Below, one piece after another: positions 47,322 through 56,577 of a stretch of 64,000 bases of DNA (positions are counted from its first letter, which is position 1; the number at the start of each line of letters is the position of its first letter). The notes below the pieces were generated by a model. It ran no database searches, was not told the origin of the DNA, and was given only the letters and a program-made list of their open reading frames with translations. Source of the stretch: an uncultured Verrucomicrobiota bacterium (lineage in GTDB: Bacteria > Verrucomicrobiota > Verrucomicrobiia > Opitutales > Opitutaceae); the NCBI GenBank assembly GCA_903869675.1, contig CAIQAB010000017.1:124001-188000 (forward strand), given 5' to 3'. The translations under genes and the position numbers were made by a program.

Positions 47322-48887
47322 TCAACGCTGCACCCGTTCGGAACGGGTTATCTCGTAAGCCGGCGCGACACCGTCGGCGGTAGTCACCCGCGCAAACGTC
47401 ACGTCCTCGACCCGATCGAACTTCACCTTCGCACCGGCGGGCAGATGGATGCTGTCGAAACGCACCCGGGCGGTGCGGTGGCCCTCAGCATCGAAACCAT
47501 TCACGATGATCACCGGCTTCTTCGGGGCGGCCTGGGTGAGGTCGATGTTCTCGAAACGGAAATTGCGGAAAACCGGCTGAGCCGGTGCGGCCGCACCATC
47601 GTTGTTATAAGACAACTTGGTGTAGACGGTAATCTGCCGGAGCGAGCAGTCGCGCACCGTCACATCCTCCACAAAACCACCCCGCTCTGGCGTGCCTTTG
47701 ATCTGCAACCCATTGATCAACTCGCCCGCCACGCAGTCCTCGACGCGCACGCCACGCACGCCGCCGGACATCTCGCTGCCGATGGAGATGCCGTGGCCCC
47801 GGTCGAAACGGCAGTCGAACACGCGCACGCCGTCCGTCGGGCGGTTAACCACATTACCCTCAGGATTTTTCCCGGACTTGATCGCGATGCAGTCGTCGCC
47901 GGTGTCGAAGGTGCAGTCAAAGATGAGCGAGTTTTCCGAGGAATCCGGGTCGATGCCGTCGCCGTTGAGCACATCGCTGCGGATCGAGAGCCCATGCAAG
48001 CTCACGTTTTTCGAGTAGATGTAGTGCAGAGTCCAGCACGGGGTCTCCTCGAGGGTCAACCCAGCCACCTCGACGTTCTCGGCGTTCATCAGTAGGATCA
48101 ACCTTCCCCGCGAGCGCAGCCCCTTCACCCCGGGGAACTCGGCGCGGACGGCATCGGAGAGTTTTTTCCCGCCGCCGGAAATCCGGCCCGCGCCGCGGAT
48201 GCTGAGGTTGCGCACCGTGGCCGGCCCCGCGGCGTCGAGCGTGCCGGCGTTGAGCAGGCTCGCATAGGTCTCCATTTCCCAGCCCTCAAAGCGGTTCCGG
48301 ATAAAAGGGGCGTAATCCGAGGGATTGACCGAGCCTTTGAGCACCGCACCGGCCCCGATTTCGAGCGTCATGTCGCTCTTGAGAAAGAGCGCGCCGCTCA
48401 GGAATACCCCGGCCGGCATGCGGACGACGCCTCCGCGGGGACAGGCATCGATCGCCGCCTGGAGAGCGCGGGTGTTGAGCGTGGTGCCATCACCGACCGC
48501 TCCGTAGTCGAGGACAGATACGATCGGCTCCGGCGAAAGGGTGCGCAGGTCGAGCGGGTTGCTCGCCAATCGGGTGACGGAAACCCCGGTGCGAGCCTCG
48601 GACTGGACGCGGACCTGAAAGACGTGGCTGCGCTCCGGGGCCAACCCGCGGACGGTGAAGTGCGTCTTGAGCGTTTCCCCGCAAGGTTGGCCGTCGCGCA
48701 GCACTTCGTAAGCGAAGCCCGGGCCAGCCCCTTCAGGCTTGTCCCAGACTAACGTAGCCTCTTCGGAGCGGAGGGTTTGCGGTGCGAGCAAGAGTCGGAA
48801 ATCGGGCGTGGCCGCCGTAAGTTCCGGCAAAATTCCAAGCATCAGCCCGAGGAAAAGCACGGGCACAGTTAAGAAACGCATGAACAT
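47322..48887 (-). CDS. Exported GH28 polygalacturonase-like hydrolase with N-terminal fibronectin-type domain
   Basis: About 521 residues. A signal peptide (MRFLTVPVLFLGLMLGILPE) precedes a fibronectin type III-like domain (about 30-115: ATLVWDKPEGAGPGFAYEVL). The beta-helix starts VSVLDYGAVGDGTTLNTRALQAAID. Catalytic motifs are better preserved than in its neighbour: NGDGIDPDS, TGDDCIAIKSG and RGHGISIGSEM, with QIK in place of RIK. GH28 enzymes hydrolyse galacturonide bonds in pectin. The ATG at 48887 is preferred over the TTG at 48902. The gene is first of a three-gene run with the second GH28 and the GH106. Confidence 0.87.
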   Translation of the reverse strand: MFMRFLTVPVLFLGLMLGILPELTAATPDFRLLLAPQTLRSEEATLVWDKPEGAGPGFAYEVLRDGQPCGETLKTHFTVRGLAPERSHVFQVRVQSEARTGVSVTRLASNPLDLRTLSPEPIVSVLDYGAVGDGTTLNTRALQAAIDACPRGGVVRMPAGVFLSGALFLKSDMTLEIGAGAVLKGSVNPSDYAPFIRNRFEGWEMETYASLLNAGTLDAAGPATVRNLSIRGAGRISGGGKKLSDAVRAEFPGVKGLRSRGRLILLMNAENVEVAGLTLEETPCWTLHYIYSKNVSLHGLSIRSDVLNGDGIDPDSSENSLIFDCTFDTGDDCIAIKSGKNPEGNVVNRPTDGVRVFDCRFDRGHGISIGSEMSGGVRGVRVEDCVAGELINGLQIKGTPERGGFVEDVTVRDCSLRQITVYTKLSYNNDGAAAPAQPVFRNFRFENIDLTQAAPKKPVIIVNGFDAEGHRTARVRFDSIHLPAGAKVKFDRVEDVTFARVTTADGVAPAYEITRSERVQR

Positions 48888-49021
48888 AGATTGGGGGAAC
48901 AACGAGAGGGTAAGTATGGCTCAACCAGAACGACAGCGTGGCCAGTCAAACGGATCTAGCCGCGAAAGGCCAAAGATAACTGAGCCGGAAAATGGAAGCG
49001 GGGGAGCCTGGACTGGCGCCT

Positions 49022-49137
49022 AAAAAACTAGCGACCCGCTACTCCGTTATACCCAACGGGCGCTCAGAAATACCCAGCCGCTACTCCGAAGCAACCAGCC
49101 GCCACTCCGGAATACCCGCCCGCTGCTCCGTTTAAGC
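49022..49137. repeat. Degenerate tandem array of a 21-22 bp unit
   Basis: About five imperfect copies of CCCGCTACTCCGNNATACCC start near 49034. The third and fourth read CCGCTACTCCGAAGCAACCA and CCGCCACTCCGGAATACCCG. The CTACTCCG core resembles the right arm of the family A heptamer repeats seen in the nuo operon. It lies in the non-coding gap between the GH28 gene and the amidohydrolase. The rest of this gap (48903-49021 and 49138-49315) shows nothing I can name. Confidence 0.65.
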
Positions 49138-49315
49138 TTTTACATGAAAAATGAATCGGACACGGGATAGCGAGCGCGTCCAGGGCGCGCCACGTGTGTT
49201 CGGCCCCTACTGGCTACCCGCTAGTCAAGTCACTACTACCTCACCCAGCGCACCCTGCCCTTTTATCATTCCTAGGCTAGGCGCTCTAGCTTGGTGCGGT
49301 TTTATTTAACCAAGC

Positions 49316-51157
49316 TCAGGGGACGGCGGCAGAATAGACGGTTTTACCGTCCTTGATGGTTTCCAGCACGCGGATTTCCTTGATGGTGAGGGGGGGCACG
49401 GTCAGGGGATTATGGTCCAGAATGACGAGATCGGCGTTTTTCCCAACCTCGAGCGTTCCCTTTAAACTGTCTTCAAAGTGCTGATAGGCGGCATAATCCG
49501 TAACTGATTTTAGCGCAACATATGGCGTTACCCGCTCATCCGGACCCACCACCAAGCCGCTCCGGCTAACTCGGTTCACGGCAGTCCACACGAGGTCCAT
49601 GATGCTAGGCGGCACGATGGGACTATCCGCACCATTCGTGAACTTCATGCCCAGAGAGTGGGCGTAATTCATCGGGCTCATCCCAAAGGCCCGCTCTCGT
49701 CCCACGGTTTCGTTTACATGCCAGTCGCCCCAATAAAAGGTGTGGGAAGTAAAGAAATTAGGTATTATGCTCAGTTCTTTCATCGTCACAAGTTGATCGT
49801 GACGAATGAATTGAGAGTGAATCATCACCGGCCGTAGATCTTTCTGGCCGTGTTTGGCAATGGCTTGGCGCACGGCCGCGATCATCATGTCGGCAGTCGC
49901 GTCGCCGTTGCAATGCATGACGATCTGGACGTTCTGGCGATAGGCGGCATCAAACCACTGATCCAGTTCCGCTTGGGGTAAGGTAGGGTATCCTCGGTAA
50001 TCGACAGGTTGCCCGGCGGGCGGATGGAGATAAGGCTTGGTCAGATAGGCGGTCTTGCCGACCGGCGCTCCGTCCCCGGTGATTTTGATGCCGGCAAACT
50101 TGATCCCGTTCACATAGACACCGACCTTTTCGCGGGCTTCGGGATCGAAGTCGGCCGCGCCCGAACGATGGAGGTAACCGTTGGTATCAACGCTAGCGCA
50201 GCCATCAAAATTCGGCGGGGTATAGTCGATATTCAGCGTCTTTTTCCCCGCGAGCACGTCGTTAAAGATCGCCCACATCGGATAGGAAATGATGTCTATC
50301 AACGGCCGGGCAGCCTGTTTCCGTTTTTCCAGCAGGATGGCGATATTGAGCGGGCTGGAGATGGCGTCCTCGGCCGTAGTGATGCCGAAGCTGGCATACC
50401 AGTGCATGAACTCATCCAGCAAGCGGCCGCGTTCAGCGATCGAAGGCACGGCGAGAAACGGCACAAAAATCTGCCCGGCCTGTTCTTCAAATACACCATT
50501 GGGCTCGCCCGACTGGGGATCTTTCCGAATCAGGCCACCGGCCGGATCGGGAGTATCGCGCGTGATGCCGGCCAGCTCGATAGCCTTGGTATTCACGGCA
50601 AGGATATGGCCGGATACATGCGTCACCAGGACGGGAATATCCCGGCTGATACGGTCGAGGTCCTCGCGCGTGGGGTGGCGGCGCTCCGCCAGGAGGCTAT
50701 CGTCATAACCCAGCGCCAGCGCCACCTTGCCCGGAGGGGGCGGGTTGGTGACCAGGTAGCGCTGCATCTTGGCCACGAGTTGCTCAATGGAACTAACATC
50801 ACTCACCGGCGGAGGACTGAGATCGGGCGAATTTCCCCGCAGGGTATAATCCACGATATGACCGTGAGCATCAATGAAGCCGGGGAGCAGCGTCTTGCCA
50901 CCGAGATCGATGAAGCGGGTCTCGGGACCACCATACCGCTGCACCTCGGACTTTGTGCCCACGGTAAGAATCCTACCCTGCTCGACCGCCAGCGCCTCGA
51001 CGTAATGCGGCTCGTCTCCGCTCATCGTGAGAATATTACCGCCAAAATAGATCGTATCCGCAGAAACCGACGGCTTAACCGCCGCCCGCGATAAAGTGGG
51101 ATTCAGCAGTGAATAAACGGCGATGGCCAAGGGTAGGACCATGCTGGATTTTTTCAT
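49316..51157 (-). CDS. Exported amidohydrolase (YtcJ-like, amidohydrolase 3 family)
   Basis: A 613-residue protein with a signal peptide (about 1-25: MVLPLAIAVYSLLNPTLSRA). The N-terminal beta-sandwich part reads DTIYFGGNILTMSGDEPHYVEALAVEQGRI. The metal-binding HxH is in LLPGFIDAHGHIVDY, and a later histidine is in LVTHVSGHILAVNT. MHCNGDATADMMIAA and the C-terminal VTDYAAYQHFEDSLKGTLEVGKNADLVILDHNP also fit. The family hydrolyses amide-type bonds with varied substrates, and this one's substrate cannot be read from sequence. It stands alone on the minus strand. Confidence 0.87.
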   Translation of the reverse strand: MKKSSMVLPLAIAVYSLLNPTLSRAAVKPSVSADTIYFGGNILTMSGDEPHYVEALAVEQGRILTVGTKSEVQRYGGPETRFIDLGGKTLLPGFIDAHGHIVDYTLRGNSPDLSPPPVSDVSSIEQLVAKMQRYLVTNPPPPGKVALALGYDDSLLAERRHPTREDLDRISRDIPVLVTHVSGHILAVNTKAIELAGITRDTPDPAGGLIRKDPQSGEPNGVFEEQAGQIFVPFLAVPSIAERGRLLDEFMHWYASFGITTAEDAISSPLNIAILLEKRKQAARPLIDIISYPMWAIFNDVLAGKKTLNIDYTPPNFDGCASVDTNGYLHRSGAADFDPEAREKVGVYVNGIKFAGIKITGDGAPVGKTAYLTKPYLHPPAGQPVDYRGYPTLPQAELDQWFDAAYRQNVQIVMHCNGDATADMMIAAVRQAIAKHGQKDLRPVMIHSQFIRHDQLVTMKELSIIPNFFTSHTFYWGDWHVNETVGRERAFGMSPMNYAHSLGMKFTNGADSPIVPPSIMDLVWTAVNRVSRSGLVVGPDERVTPYVALKSVTDYAAYQHFEDSLKGTLEVGKNADLVILDHNPLTVPPLTIKEIRVLETIKDGKTVYSAAVP

Positions 51158-51276
51158 GGGTGATTAGTGGAGGCAATGGATTAAAATACCGGGTGATAAA
51201 TACTAAAAAGAAGGCAACCTTAGGGAGCCTGACCGATAAGCGCTAAATCGCAGTAAATCGCCCGGGATCCCTTGTC

Positions 51277-51804
51277 TCAAGCGCTCGCTTTTCTGCGCTT
51301 TGCCCAGGCAATGATCGCCGCGTCGTCAGCGCCGGCACGCCAGACCCAGGCGAGAAACTCCGCCGGCAGGATGTGGTTGTCCTTAAAAAAGCAGCGGTCG
51401 CCGCCGCAGCCATACATCATCGAGGCCGGCAATTCACCCCGGAGCTTGGCGCGGGCCTTGGGCAGGAGCCGGGGCAACCAGATGATGCCGTCGACCGCCG
51501 CTGCCTTGTCCGGCCAAGTCGCGGGATCGGCCACCACGTCGGATACTCGCCCGCCCTGCACATTCAGAAAATAATCCCGCCGCACAACCTCGATGGCTAG
51601 GGCGTGCTCGAAACCGGGCTCGCCGCCGCCTATGTGGTCCTCCGCGTAATCGTAAAGATGCTGCGCGGTGAGGCCGTTGGCCGCCAGCCAAGCCGTCTGT
51701 TCGGCATCGAAGTAACCCTCGGCCCCACGGCGTCCGGCGCGATAAAGGCCAAGGGCGTGATCATAGAGGGCACGAAACCGAGTCGGGAAATCGTAATGAG
51801 ACAT
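51277..51804 (-). CDS. DUF5069 domain protein
   Basis: A 175-residue protein starting MSHYDFPTRFRALY. The C-terminal half (AAAVDGIIWLPRLLPKARAKLRGELPASMMYGCGGDRCFFKDNHIL, then PAEFLAWVWRAGADDAAIIAWAKRR) has the LPRxxxKARAxLxG and CxxDxxF pattern of DUF5069. That family is of unknown function and is frequent in Verrucomicrobiota. The frame is open to 51837, but the ATG at 51804 gives the conserved start. Confidence 0.75.
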   Translation of the reverse strand: MSHYDFPTRFRALYDHALGLYRAGRRGAEGYFDAEQTAWLAANGLTAQHLYDYAEDHIGGGEPGFEHALAIEVVRRDYFLNVQGGRVSDVVADPATWPDKAAAVDGIIWLPRLLPKARAKLRGELPASMMYGCGGDRCFFKDNHILPAEFLAWVWRAGADDAAIIAWAKRRKASA

Positions 51805-52191
51805 AAGGGAGCAAATAACGAAACCCGCCCGGAGCAAACAACCCGGAAGCCGAAAGAATCCGGCATAAAAGCACCCAGATTATCGACGGCCTCCTCGAAA
51901 TCGTGGGCCTTCGACACGATTTCGATACGATGGTCACCGAAATCCCTCAGGCCTCACCACAGCAAAACCACGGCATCTCCCAAGTGGTTACCGCCGTCAC
52001 CCCGATAGAAAAAGTCACCCAGACGAAGGCCCTCGCTCCCACGGCCACCCGCCCGCTCCTGCCCGAACTTTTACGAGGGAATCGCTGTCTTTCCGCTGAC
52101 GAGTCCGGCCCGTCGCGAAAGCGGGCTTGGCTTGGTCCGCACCGCCGCATAACACCGCGCGCCGACGCCGGCACTCCGGCACGGCCGCCGC
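51805..52191. other. Intergenic region between the divergent DUF5069 and tgt genes
   Basis: No gene or RNA is supportable. It must carry the promoters of both divergent genes, but I could not place them with confidence. Confidence 0.4.
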
Positions 52192-54228
52192 ATGTCCCTC
52201 CTCTCCTTCACCCTCGAAAAAACCGCGCCCGCCACCAAGGCCCGGGCCGCCCGCTTCCGCACCGCCCATGGCGAGGTCCGCACCCCAGTATTCATGCCGG
52301 TGGGCACCCAGGCCACGGTAAAAAACATGACCGTCGAGGGCCTGCGCACCCTCGACGCTCAGGTGCTGCTGGCCAACACCTACCACCTGTTGCTCCGCCC
52401 CGGACCCGAAGTTTTTAAGAAATTCGGCGGCATCCACCGATTCATGAACTGGGACCGCCCGGTGCTGACCGACTCCGGCGGCTTCCAGATTTTCTCCCTG
52501 CCGGATTCCCGGCAAATGACCGAAGAGGGCGCTCGCTTCCGTAGCTACGTCGATGGAGAGCTGTGTTTCCTCTCACCCGAGACCAGCATCGAGATGCAGC
52601 GCGCCATCGGCAGCGATATCATGATGGTGCTCGACCAGTGCATACCCTCCACCGCGCCGCACGCCGAGACCGAAGCGGCCATGCACCTGACCCATCGCTG
52701 GGCCGAGCGCTCCCTGCGCGCCCGTGGCGATTCCCCCCAGGCCCTCTTCGGCATCGTGCAGGGCGCCTGCCACCCTGACCTGCGGAAACGTAGCGCCGAG
52801 TTCCTCCGCGCCCTGCCCTTCGATGGACTCGCCATCGGCGGCCTCGCCGTCGGCGAAACCCACGCCGAGCGTTACGAGTTCACCGATCTAGTCACCGGCT
52901 ACCTCCCGGAAAACCTGCCGCGCTACCTTATGGGCGTGGGCACACCGCTCGACATCCTCGAGGCGGTGCACCGCGGGGTGGACATGTTTGATTGCATCAT
53001 CCCCTCACAACTCGCCCAACGCGGCACCGCCTTTACCTCCCACGGCAAGATCCACTGCCGCCGGGCAGTGTATAAGTTTTCCGAGGCACCGCTCGACGCC
53101 CGGTGCGGTTGCCACACCTGCCGCAACCACCCGCGGGCCTATATTCACCACCTCATCAAGAGCGACGAGACCCTCGGCTGGCAGTTGCTCGCGCACCACA
53201 ACATCGCTTTCTACCAACGCCTGATGGCCGAAATCCGCGCCGCCATTTTTGACGGCACCTTCGCCGCCTACCACGCTAGGCAACGTCTTGAACTCTCTCG
53301 CGACGACGAGGCCAACCCGCCTGTGCACCCCGCCCCGGCCAAAATCCGCCGCGCGCCGAGTCTGGGCGATTACGAGATCCAGACCTCGCCGCAGGGCTTT
53401 TCCAGCATCCGTCAGGTCAGTTCAGGCGAAGTCATGCACTCGGTATCCGCCCCCGCCGACGAGGCCGAGCGACTCTACGTCGCGCAATCCCGCTTAGGCG
53501 AACAGCTCCGCCGCCGTGACGACACGGAGGCCCAACCACTGGTGGTCTGGGACGTCGGCCTCGGCGCCGCCTCCAACGCCATGGGCGCACTCCACCGCGC
53601 CGAGGCAGAACTCGCCGCCGCTGGACCGACCGGGACGCGTCCGCTGCACCTCGTGAGCTTCGAGCGCGACCTCGACCCGCTCAAACTCGCCGCGCGGCAC
53701 GCCTCGCACTTCCCCCACTTGCGCCACCGTGCGCCCCACACGCTGCTGCGCCAGGGCGAGTGGCGACGCGATGACCAGCGGATCGAGTGGCGCCTGTTGC
53801 AGGGAGATTTTCTGGAGCTCTTTGAGGGCGCGCCCGCGCCGGATATCGTTTTTTACGACCCCTTTTCCAGCAAGACCGACACCGCACTCTGGCAGACCGG
53901 GGTATTTGCCCGGTTGCACCGCCACTTCCGTCCGCGCCCGGCCGCACTTTACACCTACTCGGCCGGCACCGGCGTCCGTGCCGCGCTGCTTCACGCGGGG
54001 TTCTTCGTGGCCGAGGGCGTGGGGACCGGTCCAAAGGCCGCGACCACCATCGCCTACACCACTCGTCCCGATGGCCAGGATGCCACCCGCCTGCTCGGGC
54101 CGGATTGGCTCGTGCGTTGGCGACGCAGCGGCTCGAAATTCCCGGCCGACCTAGCGCCGGAAGGCCACCCAGAATTCGAGCGCTCGATCGAGCAACACCC
54201 GCAATTCACCCGGCCTCCGACGAAGTGA
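52192..54228 (+). CDS. tgt: tRNA-guanine transglycosylase fused to an MnmD-like methyltransferase domain
   Basis: A 678-residue two-domain protein. Residues 1 to about 375 are Tgt, which exchanges guanine-34 in GUN anticodons for preQ1 or queuine. D94 is in LTDSGGFQIF and the nucleophile D267 is in MFDCIIP. The zinc site is C305, C307, C310 and H336. The loop after FDCIIP reads SQLAQRG instead of the usual TRNARNG. Residues about 385-660 match the MnmC methyltransferase (MnmD, DUF752) domain: VVWDVGLGAASNAMGAL (about 453), IVFYDPFSSKTDTALW (about 553) and YTYSAGTGVRAALLHAGFF (about 587). MnmD converts nm5U to mnm5U at U34. Both parts thus act on anticodon position 34. Whether the methyltransferase is active is inference. 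Confidence 0.9.
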   Translation: MSLLSFTLEKTAPATKARAARFRTAHGEVRTPVFMPVGTQATVKNMTVEGLRTLDAQVLLANTYHLLLRPGPEVFKKFGGIHRFMNWDRPVLTDSGGFQIFSLPDSRQMTEEGARFRSYVDGELCFLSPETSIEMQRAIGSDIMMVLDQCIPSTAPHAETEAAMHLTHRWAERSLRARGDSPQALFGIVQGACHPDLRKRSAEFLRALPFDGLAIGGLAVGETHAERYEFTDLVTGYLPENLPRYLMGVGTPLDILEAVHRGVDMFDCIIPSQLAQRGTAFTSHGKIHCRRAVYKFSEAPLDARCGCHTCRNHPRAYIHHLIKSDETLGWQLLAHHNIAFYQRLMAEIRAAIFDGTFAAYHARQRLELSRDDEANPPVHPAPAKIRRAPSLGDYEIQTSPQGFSSIRQVSSGEVMHSVSAPADEAERLYVAQSRLGEQLRRRDDTEAQPLVVWDVGLGAASNAMGALHRAEAELAAAGPTGTRPLHLVSFERDLDPLKLAARHASHFPHLRHRAPHTLLRQGEWRRDDQRIEWRLLQGDFLELFEGAPAPDIVFYDPFSSKTDTALWQTGVFARLHRHFRPRPAALYTYSAGTGVRAALLHAGFFVAEGVGTGPKAATTIAYTTRPDGQDATRLLGPDWLVRWRRSGSKFPADLAPEGHPEFERSIEQHPQFTRPPTK

Positions 54229-55854
54229 TCAAGGGGTGATCACGCCGGTCTTGCGGTTGTTGGACGGGTTTTGGTCCACCACCCCGGCGGGCGTGATCAC
54301 TTGAAACCGCACCGTCAACTCGCCCGCGCTCGCGAGCGTCGCGCGATCGACCGGCACCTCGATGCCGATCGAAGCACCTGCGGCCAACGCGGGCACGGCG
54401 TAGCCGAGGGGTTCGCCGCCGGTGCTCGCTTCGAGAGCTAGACCAGCGAGCGTCTGCGCGCCCTGGTTTTGAACCACGACGGTAACCGTGCCGCGCGCCG
54501 CGTCGTAGCTCTGGCTGGTGAGGGCCGGGTCCACCCGGGCAGCATCCGCGCGGGCCAACGCCCAACCGAGATTGACGCTACCGTTGCCATAATCCGGATC
54601 GGCGCCGGCCGCACCGCCGTCGTTGGCATGAGCAGTGAGCACATCAGCCGCCTGCAAAGGGGTGAGACCGGGCGAACTCGATAACACCGCCGCAATGGCT
54701 CCTGACACCACCGGCGCACTGGCCGAGGTGCCACTGAAACTCACCCGCGAGCCGCCGAGTCCGGCGGTCTGCACCGCGTAGCCTGGCGCGGTGAGCTGCA
54801 GGCCCTCGCCCGAGTTGGAGAAAATCGCCTGCCGGCCCGCCGCGTCCACCGCGCCGACCGAAACCACGCCGGGATAGGCGGCGGGCCAAGCGAGGCGGGC
54901 GGCCTGATCATTGCCGCCAGAGGCCACCACGGCCACGCCGGCGGCGAGGGCATAGTCCACCGCGTCGCCGAGCACGGCATTGGTGGCGTAGCCGCCGAGA
55001 CTGATGTTGATCACCTGCGCGCCGGCATCGACCGCCGCGAAGATGCCCTGCGCGAGCGCAAAGGCGTCGCTCGCCCCATCCACCCCAGTTACGCGAATGC
55101 TGAGTATACCCGCTGCCGGGGCGACGCCACGGGCGTCGGCCGAGGCGCCCGCCGCGAGCGCGGCCACGGCGGTGCCGTGTCGGCCGTCCTCGCCGCCGCC
55201 GACGACACCGTAGCCAATATCCAGATACCGAAGTCGCGTCCCGAGCGTGGTGTCGGCGGCGCTGCCGCCATCAAGCACGGCGATGGTCACGCCCGTGCCC
55301 CAGCCGGAGTTGTCTCCCTCCACGCCGAGCGCAGCGAGCAGCCCGGCTCCGACCGGGGCACCGACCCGCGCCGACCGCGCCTCGGCGGGGGGTGGATTCG
55401 AAGCCAAGATTGGATTGATCATTACCCCCATGTAGCCGTCGGGATGGGCGCCGAGTTCGGAGACAAAGGCGGCATATTCGCCCACTCGCACCCGCACGGC
55501 GTTGAGGGCGTCGAGCCGGCCCAGCACGGTCAAACCGGCGGCGGCGGCGCGGGCGAGAAAGGCCCGGCGGGTGGCCTCGTCCTTAAACGTCAAAACCGCC
55601 TCGTCGGCCCGCACGTGCGCGCGGTTGAATTTTTTGCGCAAAAGGACCGCGAAGGCTTCGCGGTCGTCGGCGTCGAGTTCGTCAGAGGAGAGTGCCGCCC
55701 CGGCCTCCGCGCGCGGCACAACCGTGGCGGCGGACGTCGCCGACGCCGGCTCAGGAGCCCTCTCCACGCCAACGCACCCGCGCAACCCGAGGACGGCAAG
55801 ACTGGCGGCGAATAGAGCAGCCAGCGCGAAGCCAGGGGTAGTGGTGCGTTTCAT
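54229..55854 (-). CDS. Exported subtilisin-like serine protease (S8)
   Basis: A 541-residue protein. The N-terminus is hydrophobic and ends in LGLRGC, a possible lipobox (cysteine at about 27). The catalytic triad is D195 (IAVLDGG), H226 (GRHGTAVAALAAG) and S377 (FSGTSASAPVVSG). The oxyanion asparagine lies in VVASGGNDQAARLAWPAAYPGV, here as GGND. A C-terminal CARDB-like domain (about 440-541: YDAARGTVTVVVQNQGAQTLAGLAL) may bind partners or substrate. The region before the protease (about 65-130) looks like an inhibitor-type propeptide. Confidence 0.9.
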   Translation of the reverse strand: MKRTTTPGFALAALFAASLAVLGLRGCVGVERAPEPASATSAATVVPRAEAGAALSSDELDADDREAFAVLLRKKFNRAHVRADEAVLTFKDEATRRAFLARAAAAGLTVLGRLDALNAVRVRVGEYAAFVSELGAHPDGYMGVMINPILASNPPPAEARSARVGAPVGAGLLAALGVEGDNSGWGTGVTIAVLDGGSAADTTLGTRLRYLDIGYGVVGGGEDGRHGTAVAALAAGASADARGVAPAAGILSIRVTGVDGASDAFALAQGIFAAVDAGAQVINISLGGYATNAVLGDAVDYALAAGVAVVASGGNDQAARLAWPAAYPGVVSVGAVDAAGRQAIFSNSGEGLQLTAPGYAVQTAGLGGSRVSFSGTSASAPVVSGAIAAVLSSSPGLTPLQAADVLTAHANDGGAAGADPDYGNGSVNLGWALARADAARVDPALTSQSYDAARGTVTVVVQNQGAQTLAGLALEASTGGEPLGYAVPALAAGASIGIEVPVDRATLASAGELTVRFQVITPAGVVDQNPSNNRKTGVITP

Positions 55855-55952
55855 CGGGAGAGACGGAGTCTAGGCAAAGCCCCTTACCGCGGAAAGACGT
55901 TATCCGAACCCTTGAAGTTACCCGGCCAACACTATCGGCTGAAGGGAACGTC

Positions 55953-56246
55953 GTGAAAACCCCTGCCGCCCCCGCCCCTCCGGCCGCCTGCACGCTGGCC
56001 ATAAAGGCGATCCCGAATGCCCCGCGCAACGAGGTCTGCGGCTGGTTGGGCGACGCCTTGAAGGTAAAGGTCCACGCGCCGCCAGTGGAGGGACGCGCCT
56101 CGGTTGAGTTGTGCGAATTCCTGGCCGACTCGCTCGGCCTGCCGCACCGCGCGGTGACGGTGCGGCACGGCGAGCTGTCGCGCCAGAAGGTGCTGCGCAT
56201 CGAGGGACTCGAGCTCGCAGAGGTCCGTCGCCGCCTCGGCGGGTAA
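55953..56246 (+). CDS. DUF167/YggU family protein
   Basis: A 97-residue protein with the DUF167 (UPF0235) pattern: AIKAIPNAPRNEVCGW near 16-31, LKVKVHAPPVEGRASVELCEFLAD, and VTVRHGELSRQKVLRIEGL. The family is small, widespread and of unknown function. The start is GTG. It faces away from the subtilase gene and meets a small minus-strand gene at its end. Confidence 0.82.
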   Translation: MKTPAAPAPPAACTLAIKAIPNAPRNEVCGWLGDALKVKVHAPPVEGRASVELCEFLADSLGLPHRAVTVRHGELSRQKVLRIEGLELAEVRRRLGG

Positions 56247-56262
56247 AAGAGCCGTAGGCAGC

Positions 56263-56508
56263 TCAGGGGGCAGGCGCGGCCGGGCCGGCGTAAAAGGGGG
56301 CAAGGGTCTTAAGGTGACCTTGGACGATAGAAGAAACGGTCGCACCGGGCAGGGTGCCTTTGTGCAACTCGAAGATGGCGACCAGCAGGGCGAGCTCGAT
56401 GTCAACCTTGCGCGGGCTGGCGGACTTCATCTCGCGCAAGAGTTCCAGCGCCTTTTTTTCGGCCTGTTTGTAATCGAGGAAATTCCGGTCGGTGGGCTCA
56501 GCGCTCAT
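56263..56508 (-). CDS. Small hypothetical protein, 81 residues
   Basis: I do not recognise the family. The protein is acidic and helical at its start (NFLDYKQAEKKALELLREMK), with a hydrophobic middle (IELALLVAIFELHKGTLPGA) and an alanine/proline tail. It lies 69 bases downstream of phoU on the same strand and could be the last gene of the pst-phoU operon. Confidence 0.55.
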   Translation of the reverse strand: MSAEPTDRNFLDYKQAEKKALELLREMKSASPRKVDIELALLVAIFELHKGTLPGATVSSIVQGHLKTLAPFYAGPAAPAP

Positions 56509-56577
56509 ACGCGAAGGGTTAAGCAGGTTTTCCGGGGCCTAAACATAATCCCCGGAGAGCGCCAGTTTAGCAGCGCC

